This document shows, one piece after another, positions 26,901 through 39,760 of a DNA stretch of 64,000 bases (positions are counted from its first letter, which is position 1; each line of letters begins with the position of its first letter). The stretch is from contig OX424570.1 in assembly GCA_949152475.1 (NCBI GenBank), forward strand, positions 2,964,181-3,028,180. Direction: 5' to 3'. Under the pieces are notes generated by a model. That model saw only the letters and a program-made list of their open reading frames with translations. It was not told the DNA's origin and ran no database searches. The stretch comes from Terebella lapidaria. Taxonomy: Eukaryota > Annelida > Polychaeta > Terebellida > Terebellidae. The position numbers were made by a program, and so were the translations under genes.

Positions 26901-27850
26901 ATGTCGACGTAATTCAATTGACTTTGGTTGGACGATGGTGATTCGCCATAAAACTTTGTGTCTGAAGTGGTTTTGGTATGATATTGTTGGAGATGATTGG
27001 TCCTGACATTGTTAACTGGTTGGCAATGGGGAACATTTCGGAAATCACAAAAGCATAGATGCCATGGATGACTCCTAAAGAATGAACCCTCTTGTATTTT
27101 TTTTGTATATATAAGTTTATTTAAACACTGCAACCTCTGTTCACAGATAAAAGCCACATGTGTCCTGTCGAGTGCTCTGTTGGACAATCACAAATTAGAT
27201 CCGAGGTCAGGACAAAATCCATTTTTGGTTGGATGTGATGGAGCCAGAGTTGAGTAGAACTGGATCATGAGTATGCAGTATTGCAGGGAATAGAACATAA
27301 GATGGAGTGTTTTGGCAAACAATGCCTGTTGTCACTGACATCGTATGGATACATCAGCTTTAATTGTTGATGTCTAATGACTAACGTCGAAGCTCGCATG
27401 TTGTTTATCTGCTTTCACAATACCCGCAAATGCAGGATGGTATCATTGTACTTACATATAACTTATTCACCTACACCATTTTGATCATGACCCCATCAAC
27501 ACATTTGATGCACCTAAATATGGTGATAAGTTCAAATCGTGAATACGGTCATACTGGCACCTTACATTATCTATTAACAATCATACAGTGGTATGGTCGA
27601 CATATATGTCCAAGGTAAAAAAAAAAATCTCCTCAGCCTCAGACACAAAATTGAATATCTGCGTCAGTGCACATTGAGACCAGATCTTTTCAAGTGGAAT
27701 TTCCTTATCAATAGGCAACCCAGATATGAAATTGGATATACAAGTACCTCTGTCCCGAGACGTCGCTACTGATCACAGACTCACGAGATTTCACACTGCG
27801 TTCGGCGAGGACATGAATGCGGTGATGGTGGATTATTAATTGATAAGTCT
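23915..27850. repeat. tandem array unit, middle
   Basis: In order: sub-block A (23915-24270, AGAATGACCG to GTCGCTGGA), B (about 24910-25030, GATATAACACC and GAGGTCACTGTCTGGGGATG), C (about 25165-25370), D (25885-26150, GATATTTCTGTATC and GGGTCAGTCACACGG), E (26770-26935, CACACCCAGCTGCATGAACC), then F (27130-27250) and further segments shared with 12-14.7 kb. The same A-E order recurs in the next unit 4.1-4.4 kb to the right. Confidence 0.6.
25433..25683 (+). repeat. interspersed repeat R, copy 1
   Basis: About 250 bases beginning GGGTTTGTTTCGGATTT, passing through TGCCCCTGATGACGCCAGTG, and ending near GGATTGATACTTA. Copies lie at 48526-48762 (most similar), 53903-54071 and 35435-35550, with a fragment near 26165-26310. 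Because it is dispersed and its right edge is fairly constant, it behaves like a short retroposon or a piece of a larger element. The class is unknown. Confidence 0.65.
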
Positions 27851-28019
27851 TTGAACTTCGATACATACTCAGTAGAAATATCAGATTCTGTGGTTATGTA
27901 TCTATTTTGAATGTGTGACTGGATCTATAATTCGCAGACTTTCTGCGTATTATGCAATCCCAGCACCACATAATGTATTTCACGAGTTATTATAAATTTA
28001 CAAGCAACCCTGTAAAACT

Positions 28020-31000
28020 AGCAGTTACTTACAATGAGAATGACCGACATGACACAGTTACATCATCGTGTGAAGATTTGTGCATAGCATGACTCTATTT
28101 ATTTAAAATGGGCTGACAAAACCTTTCTCCTCAACATAGCAGATTCAGAAAACTAATCCTTGTAATCCAGTTTCTTCACCAAGAAGAATTATATTCTTTC
28201 AATCACACTCGCTAAATGTAAACAAAAATCATCTGTAATACAGTTAGACATCAGAGAGTGATTGCTTCCATCAGAACACATCACCACGAGATTGGATCTC
28301 GCCCCAATCCTAAAACCATAACTGCCAACGTCCAAACACACTTTGCTTAACGAGCTTCATGAACGTCAGCTCAGTGGCGAACAGTCCCTAGTCGCTGGAC
28401 AACTACAAGATAATCACTTGTGTTTGCTCAGTTGTGCTTCTAAAGAGCTATACGAAGTTCGACTAAAATGAGACTTGCCATTGCAACTAAAAAAAAAATA
28501 CGTGGAAATGGATATCAGCAAGGATTGTTTATAATGATTACACATATTATCCATCACTGATCAGTTCCCTTGAGTGATACTACAAATTGACGGTTCTACA
28601 ATGAGCTATGCTACTATGTCATCACTTATTTTGAGTAATATTTGATATGCTCAGAGACGTATGTCACTATGAATCATTTGTTTTTGGTATAATTATCGGC
28701 ACCCAGATAGAACAGTGGTATGACATTAGTCGTAGGAACTAGTGAATCTCACAAACAATTTGTCATCATTAAATTTCGTCCTTGACGATGTGAGGGACAG
28801 TAATTGCTCATGGTCTTGACTTGATCAACTATAAAATGTAGATAACATAATGACATCGCTGCCAAAAAGTTTACACACAACAATATTTCATTGTCCTCCA
28901 TTACATATCGATATTGTAACTTCATTTGGGTTTCATAGTAGAAATAAGTCACGGGTATTACTGATGGGCAATTGATTCGTGCAAGGATTCTAAAATGGCT
29001 TACTCGAGAGGCAAGAATTATGGTGCTTAATTTGGCTAGGACGTGACAGAACCTTCTGAATGCATGTCTTGTTGAATCCCAGAAAGACCGAGATTCCAGC
29101 CGTGGAAATCTCTTCACACACTTCTTCAGGATTTGTAACTACCTCTCCCTGCCGAGTGGTTGTGATATAACACCGGATGCTGTCGTGAGGTCACCGTCTG
29201 AGACCCTGGGTGTGTAACTACCTCTCCCTGCCGAGTGGTTGTGATATAACACCGGATGCTGTCGTGAGGTCACCGTCTGAGACCCTGGGTGTGTAACTAC
29301 CTCTCCCTGCCGAGTGGTTGTGATATAACACCGGATGCTGTCGTGAGGTCACCGTCTAGGGATGTCTGAGACCCTGGGTGTGTAACTACCTCTCCCTTCC
29401 GAGTGATTGTGATATAACACCTGATGCTGTCGTGAGGTCACCGTCTGGGAATGTCTGGGGTCCTGGTTGTGTAATGGGGCGTGGGCAAAGCTCATTCGAT
29501 AGGTGGCAGCATTGTAATAGTGGTAAATTTGGCGCCGGAAATTTAAATTTGTTCAATGTTCATATGTGGCGTGCAGGTGTGGAAAGCAATAGCGAGAGTT
29601 AACAGGTTACATATCTATGTGTGTTTTTTACTTTATCTATTACTTCATCATGTACATTCTCCTGTGATATTGCATTTTACCATATGTATAACAATACTGG
29701 TACAGTAGCTTCTATCAATCACTTCAGTCTCTTCAGCTTTGAATTTCTTAACGCTCTTTACCAGATTTACACAATTTCGGACATCTCCTCAACATTAGCC
29801 CATCACTACCAACTAGTTCTGCTCTGTCGGCACCCTGAGAATACGAATAGGCGAATTTTCTGTAATTATCTTAGGTCTGTATTTCTCTTGGTGGAAACGG
29901 TATAAATTTGGGTCATATACAAGCCAAAACGTAAAAGCCTTTTAATTTTGAAACCATTTTGGGTCAGTAATCACTAACTTCTGCACATTTTGTCGTAACA
30001 GGTTCAGCTTTGAGCTAGTGCAGTTCTGTGAAAATTTTGTAATACAGACACGCACACACGCCTTATGTACAATACTGTAGTTACTGGTGCAGTGATTTAT
30101 ATGAGTTTCGACATTTTATCATGAGAAATAAACCAAGGTGTTGTGAATGTGTACATAAAGCAGCAGATTCCACTTCTTATTATCCATCAAAACACTTGTT
30201 CAATTTGCATCGAAATGAAAAGTCACGTTGCGTCGTTGATGAAAGTGTGGTTAGGATACAAAAGACATAGGGAATAACAGGTCATCTAATCACTATTTAC
30301 ATGGAGAATCTTCAACGTTGGATGTCCATGTCAGATAACAGAAACCTTTGTGCTCAGATCGACGTTGAGATATTTCTGTATCCGTTCCGCCACAATCCCG
30401 TATTTCTCGGGTCAGTCACACGGATTCATCATGCAAAAAGAGTTCATTCAGAGGACAACGAACTCTCCCCCGCATTTGCAATGCTTTCTGTGGCTTTGTA
30501 GCTTCTAGGGCACAATTCTGCGACACACCAATGTGTTGATTGTGGAGATGTGTTATGACCACACGAATCACCTGCCTAGTCCCAACATGGTCTGCATATG
30601 GGCTTCGCAGCGTTGTTTGCCAGGAAGTCTAACATGAAAACTGTTGTATTGCTACATGAATAAATATAGCATTCGTCTACTTTACTATATTTATTGTTTA
30701 TATTTATTCACATGAGTGTATTCTTTTGATTTTACATGTCATTATTGCCAGGTCAATTATTTGAGTATACGTGTAGGTAACGTGTATCATATTGTTCATG
30801 TATATTTAAATTACTAATAGCTGAAACATGAATATAACGAATCAGGCCAGTTCCAATGGATGAGCATCAGGGCTGAAAGTAGATTGTTTGAAGAGCTCTG
30901 AACCAACTGTTGAAAGGGCTTAGAACGATTATTGGTTGTTCCATAACAATGTTCATTTCTATTAATCTGGTATGTCTACCGTTCATCTGATTGCCGTAGA

Positions 31001-31500
31001 CAATCGTGTCACCAGTTTATTATCAGCCTGTGGTGATTGTTCCATTCAATTTTGGTTTCCAAAGCCAAACAGTTTATGATCACAAATATGTCTAGTGGTT
31101 GTCCCGATCGGTGGCTTTTCAATTGGTCTTGTGTATCAAGAATATCCCTAGTGCAAAAACTGACCAACCTGGTGAAAAAGGAATTCACACACCCAGCTGC
31201 ATGAACCAGAAAATTGGTTTGTTGCTGGAAGTAGTCACTTGCAAAACTGGGGTGTAATGAAATAGCACGTGTGGGTGAGCACCTTGGTGGCTCGAGCTCG
31301 GAGGAAATTTTTTATCAATGGATGTCCACGTAATTCAATTGACTCTGTTTGGAAGAGGGCTGATTGGCTGAAGATCGCGTATCTGAGATTTTCTCAGATG
31401 ATATTGTTATCTTCTACAGGGATGTTTCAAACGACACTGGACCTGGTGCTTGTTTTTCAAACGAGGATGGTATGATTTCCAATACTTTTCGATATTGAAG
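28020..31500. repeat. tandem array unit, right
   Basis: Repeats the A-B-C-D-E order of the previous unit: A 28025-28400, B 29136-29471 (expanded), C 29690-29895 (CAACTAGTTCTGCTCTGTC), D 30355-30610 (GGGTCAGTCACACGGATTCA), E 31185-31360 (CACACCCAGCTGCATGAACC). Copies differ by many substitutions and indels. No common reading frame survives in all copies. Confidence 0.6.
29136..29471. repeat. 79/89 bp tandem repeat, four copies
   Basis: Copies begin TAACTACCTCTCCCT at 29136, 29215, 29294 and 29383, giving two units of 79 bases and two of 89. The longer units contain an extra GGGATGTCTG. Units are nearly identical to each other. The same sequence occurs once in each neighbouring array unit (near 20010 and 24910), so only this unit has expanded. 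Each unit contains GTGAGGTCACCG. Confidence 0.9.
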
Positions 31501-32642
31501 CAATGCAAATAGCTGCAGAATTCCAGTATAAGGTCGAGAGGTTCACAACTCCATGCAAATCAACCGTATTTAGTTAACCTGAGGCTTGTTCTTTACATTT
31601 AAATTTCTATCTACGTTCTGAAAGCTATTTGAATCAATACAATGACAGCATTTGCTTCAAATATATAGTTTCATATATTCCTTTATTAACATCTGCCGGA
31701 AAATCACGTTTTCTACCAAATAAAAAATCTCGATTTCTCCTGCTTTCCAGTTCCTGAACGAATTCACGTTGATACTTCAGAATTATAGGGTTTACATGAA
31801 AACGTTGGGTCGACAGGTCGACTTTGACCGTTCACTTATTTATGACGTGATCCTCGGGGGAAATAGCGCGGTGTGCTGTTGCATAATTGGGAATGTGATA
31901 TCCTGCGCTGGCTTGGTGTATATTTCATGAATATATTCAGGCCTCGGGTGATTTGAAGTTTCTCTGTTAGGAAATATGAAGTCTTGTTGGTGATAAATGC
32001 ATCATGTTTCTTGATATTTTACCTTAGCTTTTTCAATTCCTCGTCCTTCGTGCAGCAGTATTTTTGTGTAGTGTTGGCTGTATGCTGAGATAAACATATT
32101 CCTTTGGAGTTGGGGAGATACATGTGACTGATTAACATGCTATCACCTACACTGAAACGATGTTGCATTCACTGTCCCAACAAACTCTCTCTACATGTTC
32201 ACTGATAATGTGGTAGCATGACGTCACATCACCTTACGGCCCATTTCACTCTCATTAAGAACATCTGATGAATCACTGAGACCCAGGTCATTTTGTTTCC
32301 TTTGGCGATAACGAATCAGTGCAGTTCACTGGTATTTAATGGATGTTGGTACTGGATAATATGCTCAGAGGCAAGAGTGGATGTAACCAATGAGTACGAA
32401 CGACATCATGTTCCTGCCGATCAATCTATGAAACTTTTCCCTCCGTCTGTGGAATGAACCTAATACTGTTTAGGGTATTTTCGTATTGACAGTAATTATC
32501 TCTCTATGTAGAAAATATTTACTGGTAGTCAGTGTTATTACAAAATCTGTATTCATGGAGCTTCGATAAGCGAATTAGGCTAGCTCATTCGTGCCTCATG
32601 GACTTGTGATCATTTGTGTTTACTGCTGAGTGACCGACAACA
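31501..32642. other. no gene seen
   Basis: AT-rich, with no frame over about 60 codons and no clear repeat. This is the transition from the tandem array to the first-exon region. Confidence 0.4.
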
Positions 32643-32954
32643 TTGACTATCCAATTACCGACTGTTGGTGGCCAGGACGACACGGACACCCAGCCTACTG
32701 ATCGGGTGTCTATTATGACAGTCATGGAGTCGCATACAGATTACGTGAAAACGAAAGTTGATCCCATAGCCTGTTCTCTTGATCACCCCCCTGAACCCCC
32801 TCCCCCAGAGCCGGGGCCCAGGATCTTTGAGATCATGGGACGCATTTGGGATCATTATGATTTGTCAGGCGGGAGAAACATCATGAGGAACCCTTGTTCC
32901 AAACATTCTATTCCGCCATCAAATCGGATTCTCCACCATACGGGTATACAGTAA
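32643..32954 (+). CDS. open frame with proline/glutamate tract, doubtful
   Basis: A 103-codon plus-strand frame with an internal methionine near codon 24, followed by an acidic/proline segment (HPPEPPPPEPGPR). It is more G+C-rich than its surroundings. Unlike the other candidates there is no clear GT donor in frame at its end, and a minus-strand frame overlaps it. It could be another first exon or a single-exon remnant. No family is recognised. Confidence 0.2.
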   Translation: MTIQLPTVGGQDDTDTQPTDRVSIMTVMESHTDYVKTKVDPIACSLDHPPEPPPPEPGPRIFEIMGRIWDHYDLSGGRNIMRNPCSKHSIPPSNRILHHTGIQ

Positions 32955-34051
32955 CCACGCATGGGGCTGTTGCATTACTGTTGTTCTACGCACCAACTGT
33001 GCCACTACCTTCGCAATTACAAGGTGATCCGAATTGAACTGCTGAAATTAATATAACGATATTTTGCTATAGCTCTTGTTCTGTGGTGGAGCAGTGATAT
33101 AGAGCAGTTGACGGATATAAATATAATGTATATACACGACAACATAACTTGTATGCTTCATTTCTTACTTAGTATTAATCGAGATCTTGAACATATATAT
33201 CCACTTCATTTCTGTGATGCATGTCAGTTTAACTAAGAGTGTCGTGTTATGTCATTCGCAGTTGACGAGGTCTCCTGTTTATTATCGACTGAGATAGTGT
33301 CGTAATAGCGCGGTTAGGTTTGTGTCCCAGTTACCTAGCTCACCTTTGCAGATGATGAACTGACGATGAACTTTATGCATCCCCTCATGAACCCATTTAT
33401 CTCAAACAAAGCGATGATATACTGCTTTCTAAATCTCCACTTTCGCGTGGACAAAAAATTATGTTTATCCACTATGTATGATACAACATTGCCGCCTTTA
33501 TATCTTGTCGGTGCTCAGTCATTGATTCCATTTCAATACCTCGTCACACACTAGTGGACACGGCACTATAGGCGTTCCATACATTGATAGTCCTGCTCGA
33601 TATATCAGCTACCTTGTCTTTTGTTCGTTTCCTATTGAGAGAGTTGCACGCTCTGGAATATTAAACAGAGTGTCATCATTAGGAACTGTCATCTTGCATG
33701 AAACGACTCACAAAACATACAACAGGAAGTCTTCTGCTGACACCAAGAATTCCCGCGTGTCACCATGGAGATTCCAGTCACGTTTATCTGTCGCGCGGTA
33801 TTTATGGAGATGCCAAGGACACATGACAGATGTATGTCATATTTATTGTAGATAGCTTGGTTCTGTACTGTTCTCCAGGGTTTGTTATATGACAACATAC
33901 GAGGCATTTCCAACATATGAACTGTACCGAGACATAGATATGGGAGTATTTAGTTAATGCGATTATTGCATCTATCTACCTGAATTTACATGCGACAACA
34001 GAGGTCTTCTCTATGGATATTCTCTATTGTGAGCACACGTGACAATAGACA
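32955..34051. promoter_or_regulatory. region upstream of first-exon candidate 1
   Basis: No coding frame. Just before the ATG at 34052 lie CATGCGACAACAGAGG and a CACACGTGAC E-box-like word. The first of these has a counterpart (CATGCGACAATAGAAG) upstream of the 41027 candidate, so the duplicated unit includes 5' flank as well as exon. No TATA box is evident. Confidence 0.3.
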
Positions 34052-34192
34052 ATGCTGCACGTGGTTAAGTCGGTCTCAGAGAAAGGCCGACCCAGCAGTG
34101 AGATAGGGACCGGTTTATCTCGGGGACAAAAGAAGGGAGCAGGCTCCCTGACAGCACGTGACCTGTGTGAACTGTCTGATGCCGAAATCGAG
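34052..34192 (+). CDS. first-exon candidate 1 (MLHVVKSVSEKG), unidentified gene
   Basis: An ATG opens 47 codons that end exactly at GAG|GTAAGT, a strong splice donor, in phase 0. The peptide starts MLHVVKSVSEKG, is basic and Ser/Gly-rich in the middle (about residues 13-34), and ends in an acidic tail LSDAEIE. Paralogous candidates lie at 41027 and 42597. Over the first 12 codons, copies 1 and 2 differ at seven third positions with no amino-acid change, which argues for real, constrained coding sequence. The most natural reading is one of several alternative first exons of a plus-strand gene whose shared exons lie beyond the window. I do not recognise the protein. The frame runs on past the donor before its stop, so an unspliced short protein cannot be excluded. 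Confidence 0.5.
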
Positions 34193-36559
34193 GTAAGTCG
34201 CAAATATTTGCCGCGGGATATCACTGGAGATGGGTTATGCAGGTCACAATGTAGAACAAATAAGGTGTTTAAAAGGGTTTGTGGGTGTCATTCGTCGCAT
34301 TAATATGGATGCGTAGGCCTAGCTGGCATTTACTAGTAAAAACCAACTCGGTTAACATAGCGTTATACTGACTCAGTGACTCGCAAGGTCGAAGGTATAA
34401 TGCATTTGCAAGTTATACCACTGTGACACAACTATTCATATCTCTGATGGGAAGAGCGAAATGAAAACCCTTTATCACTCATTCCGTGTCAGGCATTAAC
34501 AGAGTATGTGTGGATGATTGATTTTCTAGCGTGAAGAGCGTAACAGATGGACAAATTCCATACCTCGCCCACTACACGCTTAGTCTCCACCAATCGATGC
34601 AATGTATTGTCGCATGTGCTCCACTGGTTTGTTCAGGGTTGAATTTGCAAGGGACATTAGCAGTTCACAGGAGGTGAACGATTAATACTTGGCTGTGTAT
34701 GTATTGCAATTTTAGTATGAAAATTGATGAGGTTTTATTGATGAATTATTATACATGTAACTGTTCTATCACCCATGACAGGAATGCCCTGATGACATTT
34801 GGGTGTGGGAATTCAGAATCAGTTCATATTTGACAAGTACACGCTATGAAATTAGAATTTTTAAATCACTGGGTGTTGAAATATCCAGAACATAATTCCC
34901 AAGACAGGAACATGTATACATTTTATCTCGTTATAAAGAACTAGATGGAAACACCTTAATGTTTTGTTGGATTGGATCTCTCGAAACTTGGCAATCATCT
35001 GCGCGTTTTCCTACCTTTAGGGAGCGCGCTATTTTGCAGGACGTTTCAACCCATCGCGCTGTCGCTATCTAAAATGTCAAGCAACCACGAAATGTCACAA
35101 CCATTTTTCCACTGAGTTCTTCACCTACCAGCACACAACATGCTGCACTTTACATCCGTTGGTGCGTGACGGCTTTGATCAATACAGCCTATGTCCCTCG
35201 CCGTTGTGCCTTGATTGCCCAGTAATAACATAACTGGGTACTACATCACGTGTGATAAGCTGGTTGCACTCATTGTTCTACCTCAAAGTCCATGGTAATC
35301 GCCATGGGTGGGAGGGAAATAGTTTTAGCCTATAAGTGAGCTTTGATAAGTAACGAGTACATATATTGATGTTACATTATACATAGGTAACTCTATAACA
35401 CCTCATTGTTTATTCATTTAATTAACATCATTGATTCCATCGGGTGCACTAATTGCTATCAGGTGTACAATAGAAATAACTGTCTGCCCCTGATGACGCC
35501 AGTTCGTCTTAGATAAAATGTTCCGTCGGGCTTTGTTTCTATTATAACAGTTGTTTGGGGTTTCCGATGGGCCTTTGGTGGAAATATGATAGATATATTA
35601 TGTACCTACCCTGGTACATAATGATCACTCACACACTACATGTGATTTATACAGTGTTAAGACTGCTAAGTACTGAAAGACTGGTGAATGTGCATATTTG
35701 AACAGCAACACCACCATATTGAATGGATATATATAGTCAATCCAAGACATAGTACGTGGTTAGAATCAAAGAGCTCGAATTCGACCTCTAGAAACACGAC
35801 AGCAAGCTAACAATAATGTACACAATCACATCGCTTCAAATGATGTCCTAACCAAAGATAAAACAACAGAAAGATACTTATAAAACTGTGGGACGATATG
35901 TTCTATTTCAAATACAATCGTATCTTCGATTATCCCAATGCCATTCACTTAACCAACTCACAGGAGGCAAAAATGATGGTTCACTTGTGGTACATATGTT
36001 AAATATTTGATGTGATCCGAAAACCACTGAACTGTGATTGTCGTTTGAACCGACACGAACAAGATGACGTCCATATTATTTAAACGTATGGTATGTCACC
36101 TTCAGGTGCATATATGAGAGTCCGTTTGGATCTAATATTGAGAACATCATCATCGTGCGATGTCTCTCTAGCATACATTCAGGATATATCAGAAACGTAA
36201 TATTTTCATTGTCGTAAGAGTGTTAGAGGGATATTTGAAATAAAGGATTGATGGTGGATGATTTGAATGGGTTAATCTCCATGGATATATATCTAGTGCT
36301 CACTACTTACTATCCACGATATATCGTGCATGCAGCAGATACTGCTGATCACAACCTCTTTAGTGCCATATTTCGTCAGACAAACTCAATGGCGCTGAAT
36401 AGCAATCGTTGAGAAAAAGCTGTTCCAAGGGTCGTATTTGGCTATAACACTTACGAGGCACTAAGGCACATCGTTGTGACAATATAACAAAAGTGTGACA
36501 ATGGAGTGTATGATCATCCAATCACTGGAATATAATGTTCAGTTTATCGGGTATTGTGT
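34193..36559. other. intron-like sequence, no gene
   Basis: AT-rich. The only recognised item is a shortened copy of repeat R at 35435-35550 (CTGTCTGCCCCTGATGACGC). Short frames are chance. Confidence 0.4.
35435..35550 (+). repeat. interspersed repeat R, truncated copy
   Basis: Shares ATTGATTCCATCGGGTG, TGCCCCTGATGACGCCAGT and CGGGCTTTGTTTCTATT with the 25.4 kb and 48.5 kb copies. The left and right ends of the family are missing. Confidence 0.6.
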
Positions 36560-38230
36560 AATTATTATGCATAATGATCATACATCCATACGTATTCCTA
36601 CATAGTTAATGACATTGTACATCTACTGATTAATTCAGCCATAGTTCTATCAAGAAAAGGATGATTTTGGTGGAGGGTAGGAATCTGTGTGATTACATAC
36701 TGGAGAAGGAAGCCTCTCTGGTGTAGCACTTTATCACTGCTCTCCCTGGTGTATTTAGAATGATTAGTGCTGCGTCCCCACCGGCGGCAGAACATGATGG
36801 TATTTGCCCTTCAGAGGTCAAAGCAATATCGTTGTCATTCGTGGTATGGACACCTAAATACGTTAGTGTGACACGATTAAAGAGGGAATTCTGTACAAGA
36901 TGCATGGCAGCATAAACGAAAAAACATTACTACCAATCTTATATAAAGAGAAAATTTATATGGTGGGCATGGTATATAATAGTAGTCTATATGCAGGTAT
37001 GCATATGTATGGAGGTGAATGGTTTTACAGTGAATGGTTTTAAATGCACTATGTAATATGTATGCAATATAATTGTGTTCATGTGTGTTTGGTTGAAATG
37101 TTATGCAAGTATGAATACAGTGTTTGTTTTTTCGTGCACAAAAATGTCTGTAATATATATACGATATAATTGTGTTCATGTGTGTTTGGTGGAGATTTGT
37201 ATGCAATTATGGATCATTTACCTGTAATCTATGTGTTCTTACTTTTTATTGGCTCGAATACAGCCCCTTCCTCCAAACCGATAAAACGTAAATCTCCCGA
37301 AGTTCAAATATACGGAGAAAGGTTTTCCTAATCCATAATTTATCTATTATATGAGGAAGCATCCACAGGCAGATTTAATTAGCCGATCGATTTTCAAATT
37401 TTCTAGACACCGCTACATCAACACGACGTATATAATGGTCTTTCTCCCAGTTCACATCCAGTAAATTAACCTTTGCTACAGACTTCACTGCTGAATCGTA
37501 CCGTTGAGGTGATGTTGTGTCAAACATCATATTCTAGCCAATTATGGATTTGATTCCCCAGACAGTTTATTGTGAGTGTTTTCTGTGGAGTTTCAACGGG
37601 AGTTAATCCCGGATGAAATATGGTCGCTTTCCTAGCGATCATTGAGGGGAATCTTTCTTATTCCAGCGCATCGATCCTTATGCTGATAGGGGGGAATGAG
37701 ATAATGTCGAGGCAGAAAATGGGGAATAAAGGAAAGCCCACATATAAAGTTAAAAACGGCCTTGAAGAAAAATGTTTTCCATCGATATGATTAATATTCA
37801 TGATGATGCTAGTCGTGAATGTGGACAAAATTCCATATTCATATTGCCAAATAATCAATATGCACAGACATTACTTGACATGTATGAATTATTAAAAGGT
37901 TATCACAAAAGGAAGAATATCACTCGAGTGGAAGCGATTTGCTTAATTCTATGTCGCTTCACATAATTCCATTTGCACAGAGAAGACCCTCCTCACTTGG
38001 AGATTTACCGGAATCGGGACATTCATTGCAGCATCTGAACCTGACTGACTGTTATCATTCGTGGCCCGGTGACTGAGAATTATGTGAATATGTAAAATGC
38101 AGCACAAATATATACGAAATGGTTTGTAAGTAGATCGAGAATAATTTTTTCCCTGAAATGTAGTCAAATTGCAGTAGTACCAGCGTCGGATTAATGTCGA
38201 AAAAATCCCATTCCATGTCACTGCCGAATT
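36560..38230. repeat. 1.6-1.7 kb tandem duplication, unit 1
   Basis: Matches 38310-39760 over most of its length. Shared runs include GGTAGGAATCTGTGTGATTA (near 36686 and 38412), AAATACGTTAGTGTG, GGTTTTCCTAATCCATAAT and TCATATTCTAGCCAATTATG. The offset falls from about 1745 to about 1550 across the unit because of indels. No shared long frame is present, so this looks like duplicated intron. Confidence 0.75.
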
Positions 38231-38309
38231 CCCAAATTATGTGTGACAAGAGATGCGACAGAGTTTATGATCTACCAACCTTTGAAGAGCTGTTCAGTTA
38301 TACAATTCA

Positions 38310-39760
38310 CCATGATCACACAGTCATACATATTCCAAGACATGTGATAGCATTGCTCATCTATTAATGAATCAGTCCCAGTTCAATCAAAACAAGGATG
38401 ATTTGGGCGGCGGTAGGAATCTGTGTGATTAAATACCCGAGTTTCTCTGGTGTGGAACTTTATCACGGGTCTCCCTGGTGTATTAAAATGATTAGTTCTA
38501 CCGTCCCTGCTGGCGGCAAAACATGGTGGTATTTGAGCCTTGGGTGTCAAAGCAATATCGTTGCAATTTGTGGCATGAACACGTAAATACGTTAGTGTGG
38601 CACGATTCGAGGGATTGGTCCTATACAGACTACATCACAATAAAACCATAACATTACTTTCAAGTGTAAAGAGAACACAATGATGCATAAGTATACATAG
38701 GTGATAATTCTAAGAGTGATTGATTCTCATTCCCAAACATATCCGCAATATGTATATACAGTGTATGCATTGAAAATATAAGTGTGCACTTGTGTGTTTG
38801 GATATATTTATGCAATTATGTATCACTCACGTTTGATTTAATTTATTGTTAACATATCCATATAACGATACAACATGGATCCTGAAGTCTCAAAGCAACA
38901 GAAAAGGTTTTCCTAATCCATAATTCCTCCGCTTGTATGAGGAAGCATGCACAGGCAGATATCGATTTCAATTTTGCTAGACACCGCTACATCAACATGA
39001 TGTATGTAATGGTCTTTCTCCCACTTCACAGCCAGTAAATTAACCTTTCTGCAGCAGATTTCGCTCCTTTTTTGTACCAATGGGGTGATGTTGTGTCAAA
39101 AATCATATTCTAGCCAATTATGGATGTGATTCCCCAGACAGTTTATTGCGAGTGCTTTCAGTGGACTTTCAACGCTCATTTATCCAGGCTGAAATATGGT
39201 TGTTTCACTTGCGATCATTTGAGGGATTTTTGTCAGTCCAGGCCTCGATTTTCTTGTTCGGAAGGGGAAATAAATTCATATCGAAGCGGAAAACGAGAAA
39301 CATTCAAAGATCATATATGAAATTAGAAGCGGACTTAAAATAGTTTTCACCATCTGATATTATATCTATAGTAATACTGGTCATAAATGTGGACATACTA
39401 TCGTATTGCCAAAACTCAAATATGCATAGCCATCACTCGACATACATGTATGCATTATTGAGGGTTATCACAAATGGAATATATTCACTCAAGTAGAAAC
39501 CATATAATTCTATGTCGCTTCGCGTAATACCATTTACACACAAGCAATCCCCGAGAAATACTGCAATCAGGAAGCCATTGTAGCATGTCAACCTGGCTGC
39601 TTGTGATCATTCACGGCCTGGAGCTGAGCAGTATGATGTAGAATGCACATATATATATACGAAATCGTTTGTATAGTAGATCGATATTCATTCATTCCCT
39701 CAATTTTGGTCACAGCAGAAACAGAGTCGGATTTTGTTTTTCAATTTATGGGTTCGTGTA
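38310..39760. repeat. 1.6-1.7 kb tandem duplication, unit 2
   Basis: The second copy of the unit described at 36560. It lies between first-exon candidates 1 and 2. The divergence is moderate, older than the 250 bp duplication at 54.9 kb but younger than the 16-31 kb array. Confidence 0.75.

Noticed and set aside
29136-29471. CRISPR-like array
   Set aside because: The units are contiguous tandem copies without unique spacers, in an animal-type genome.
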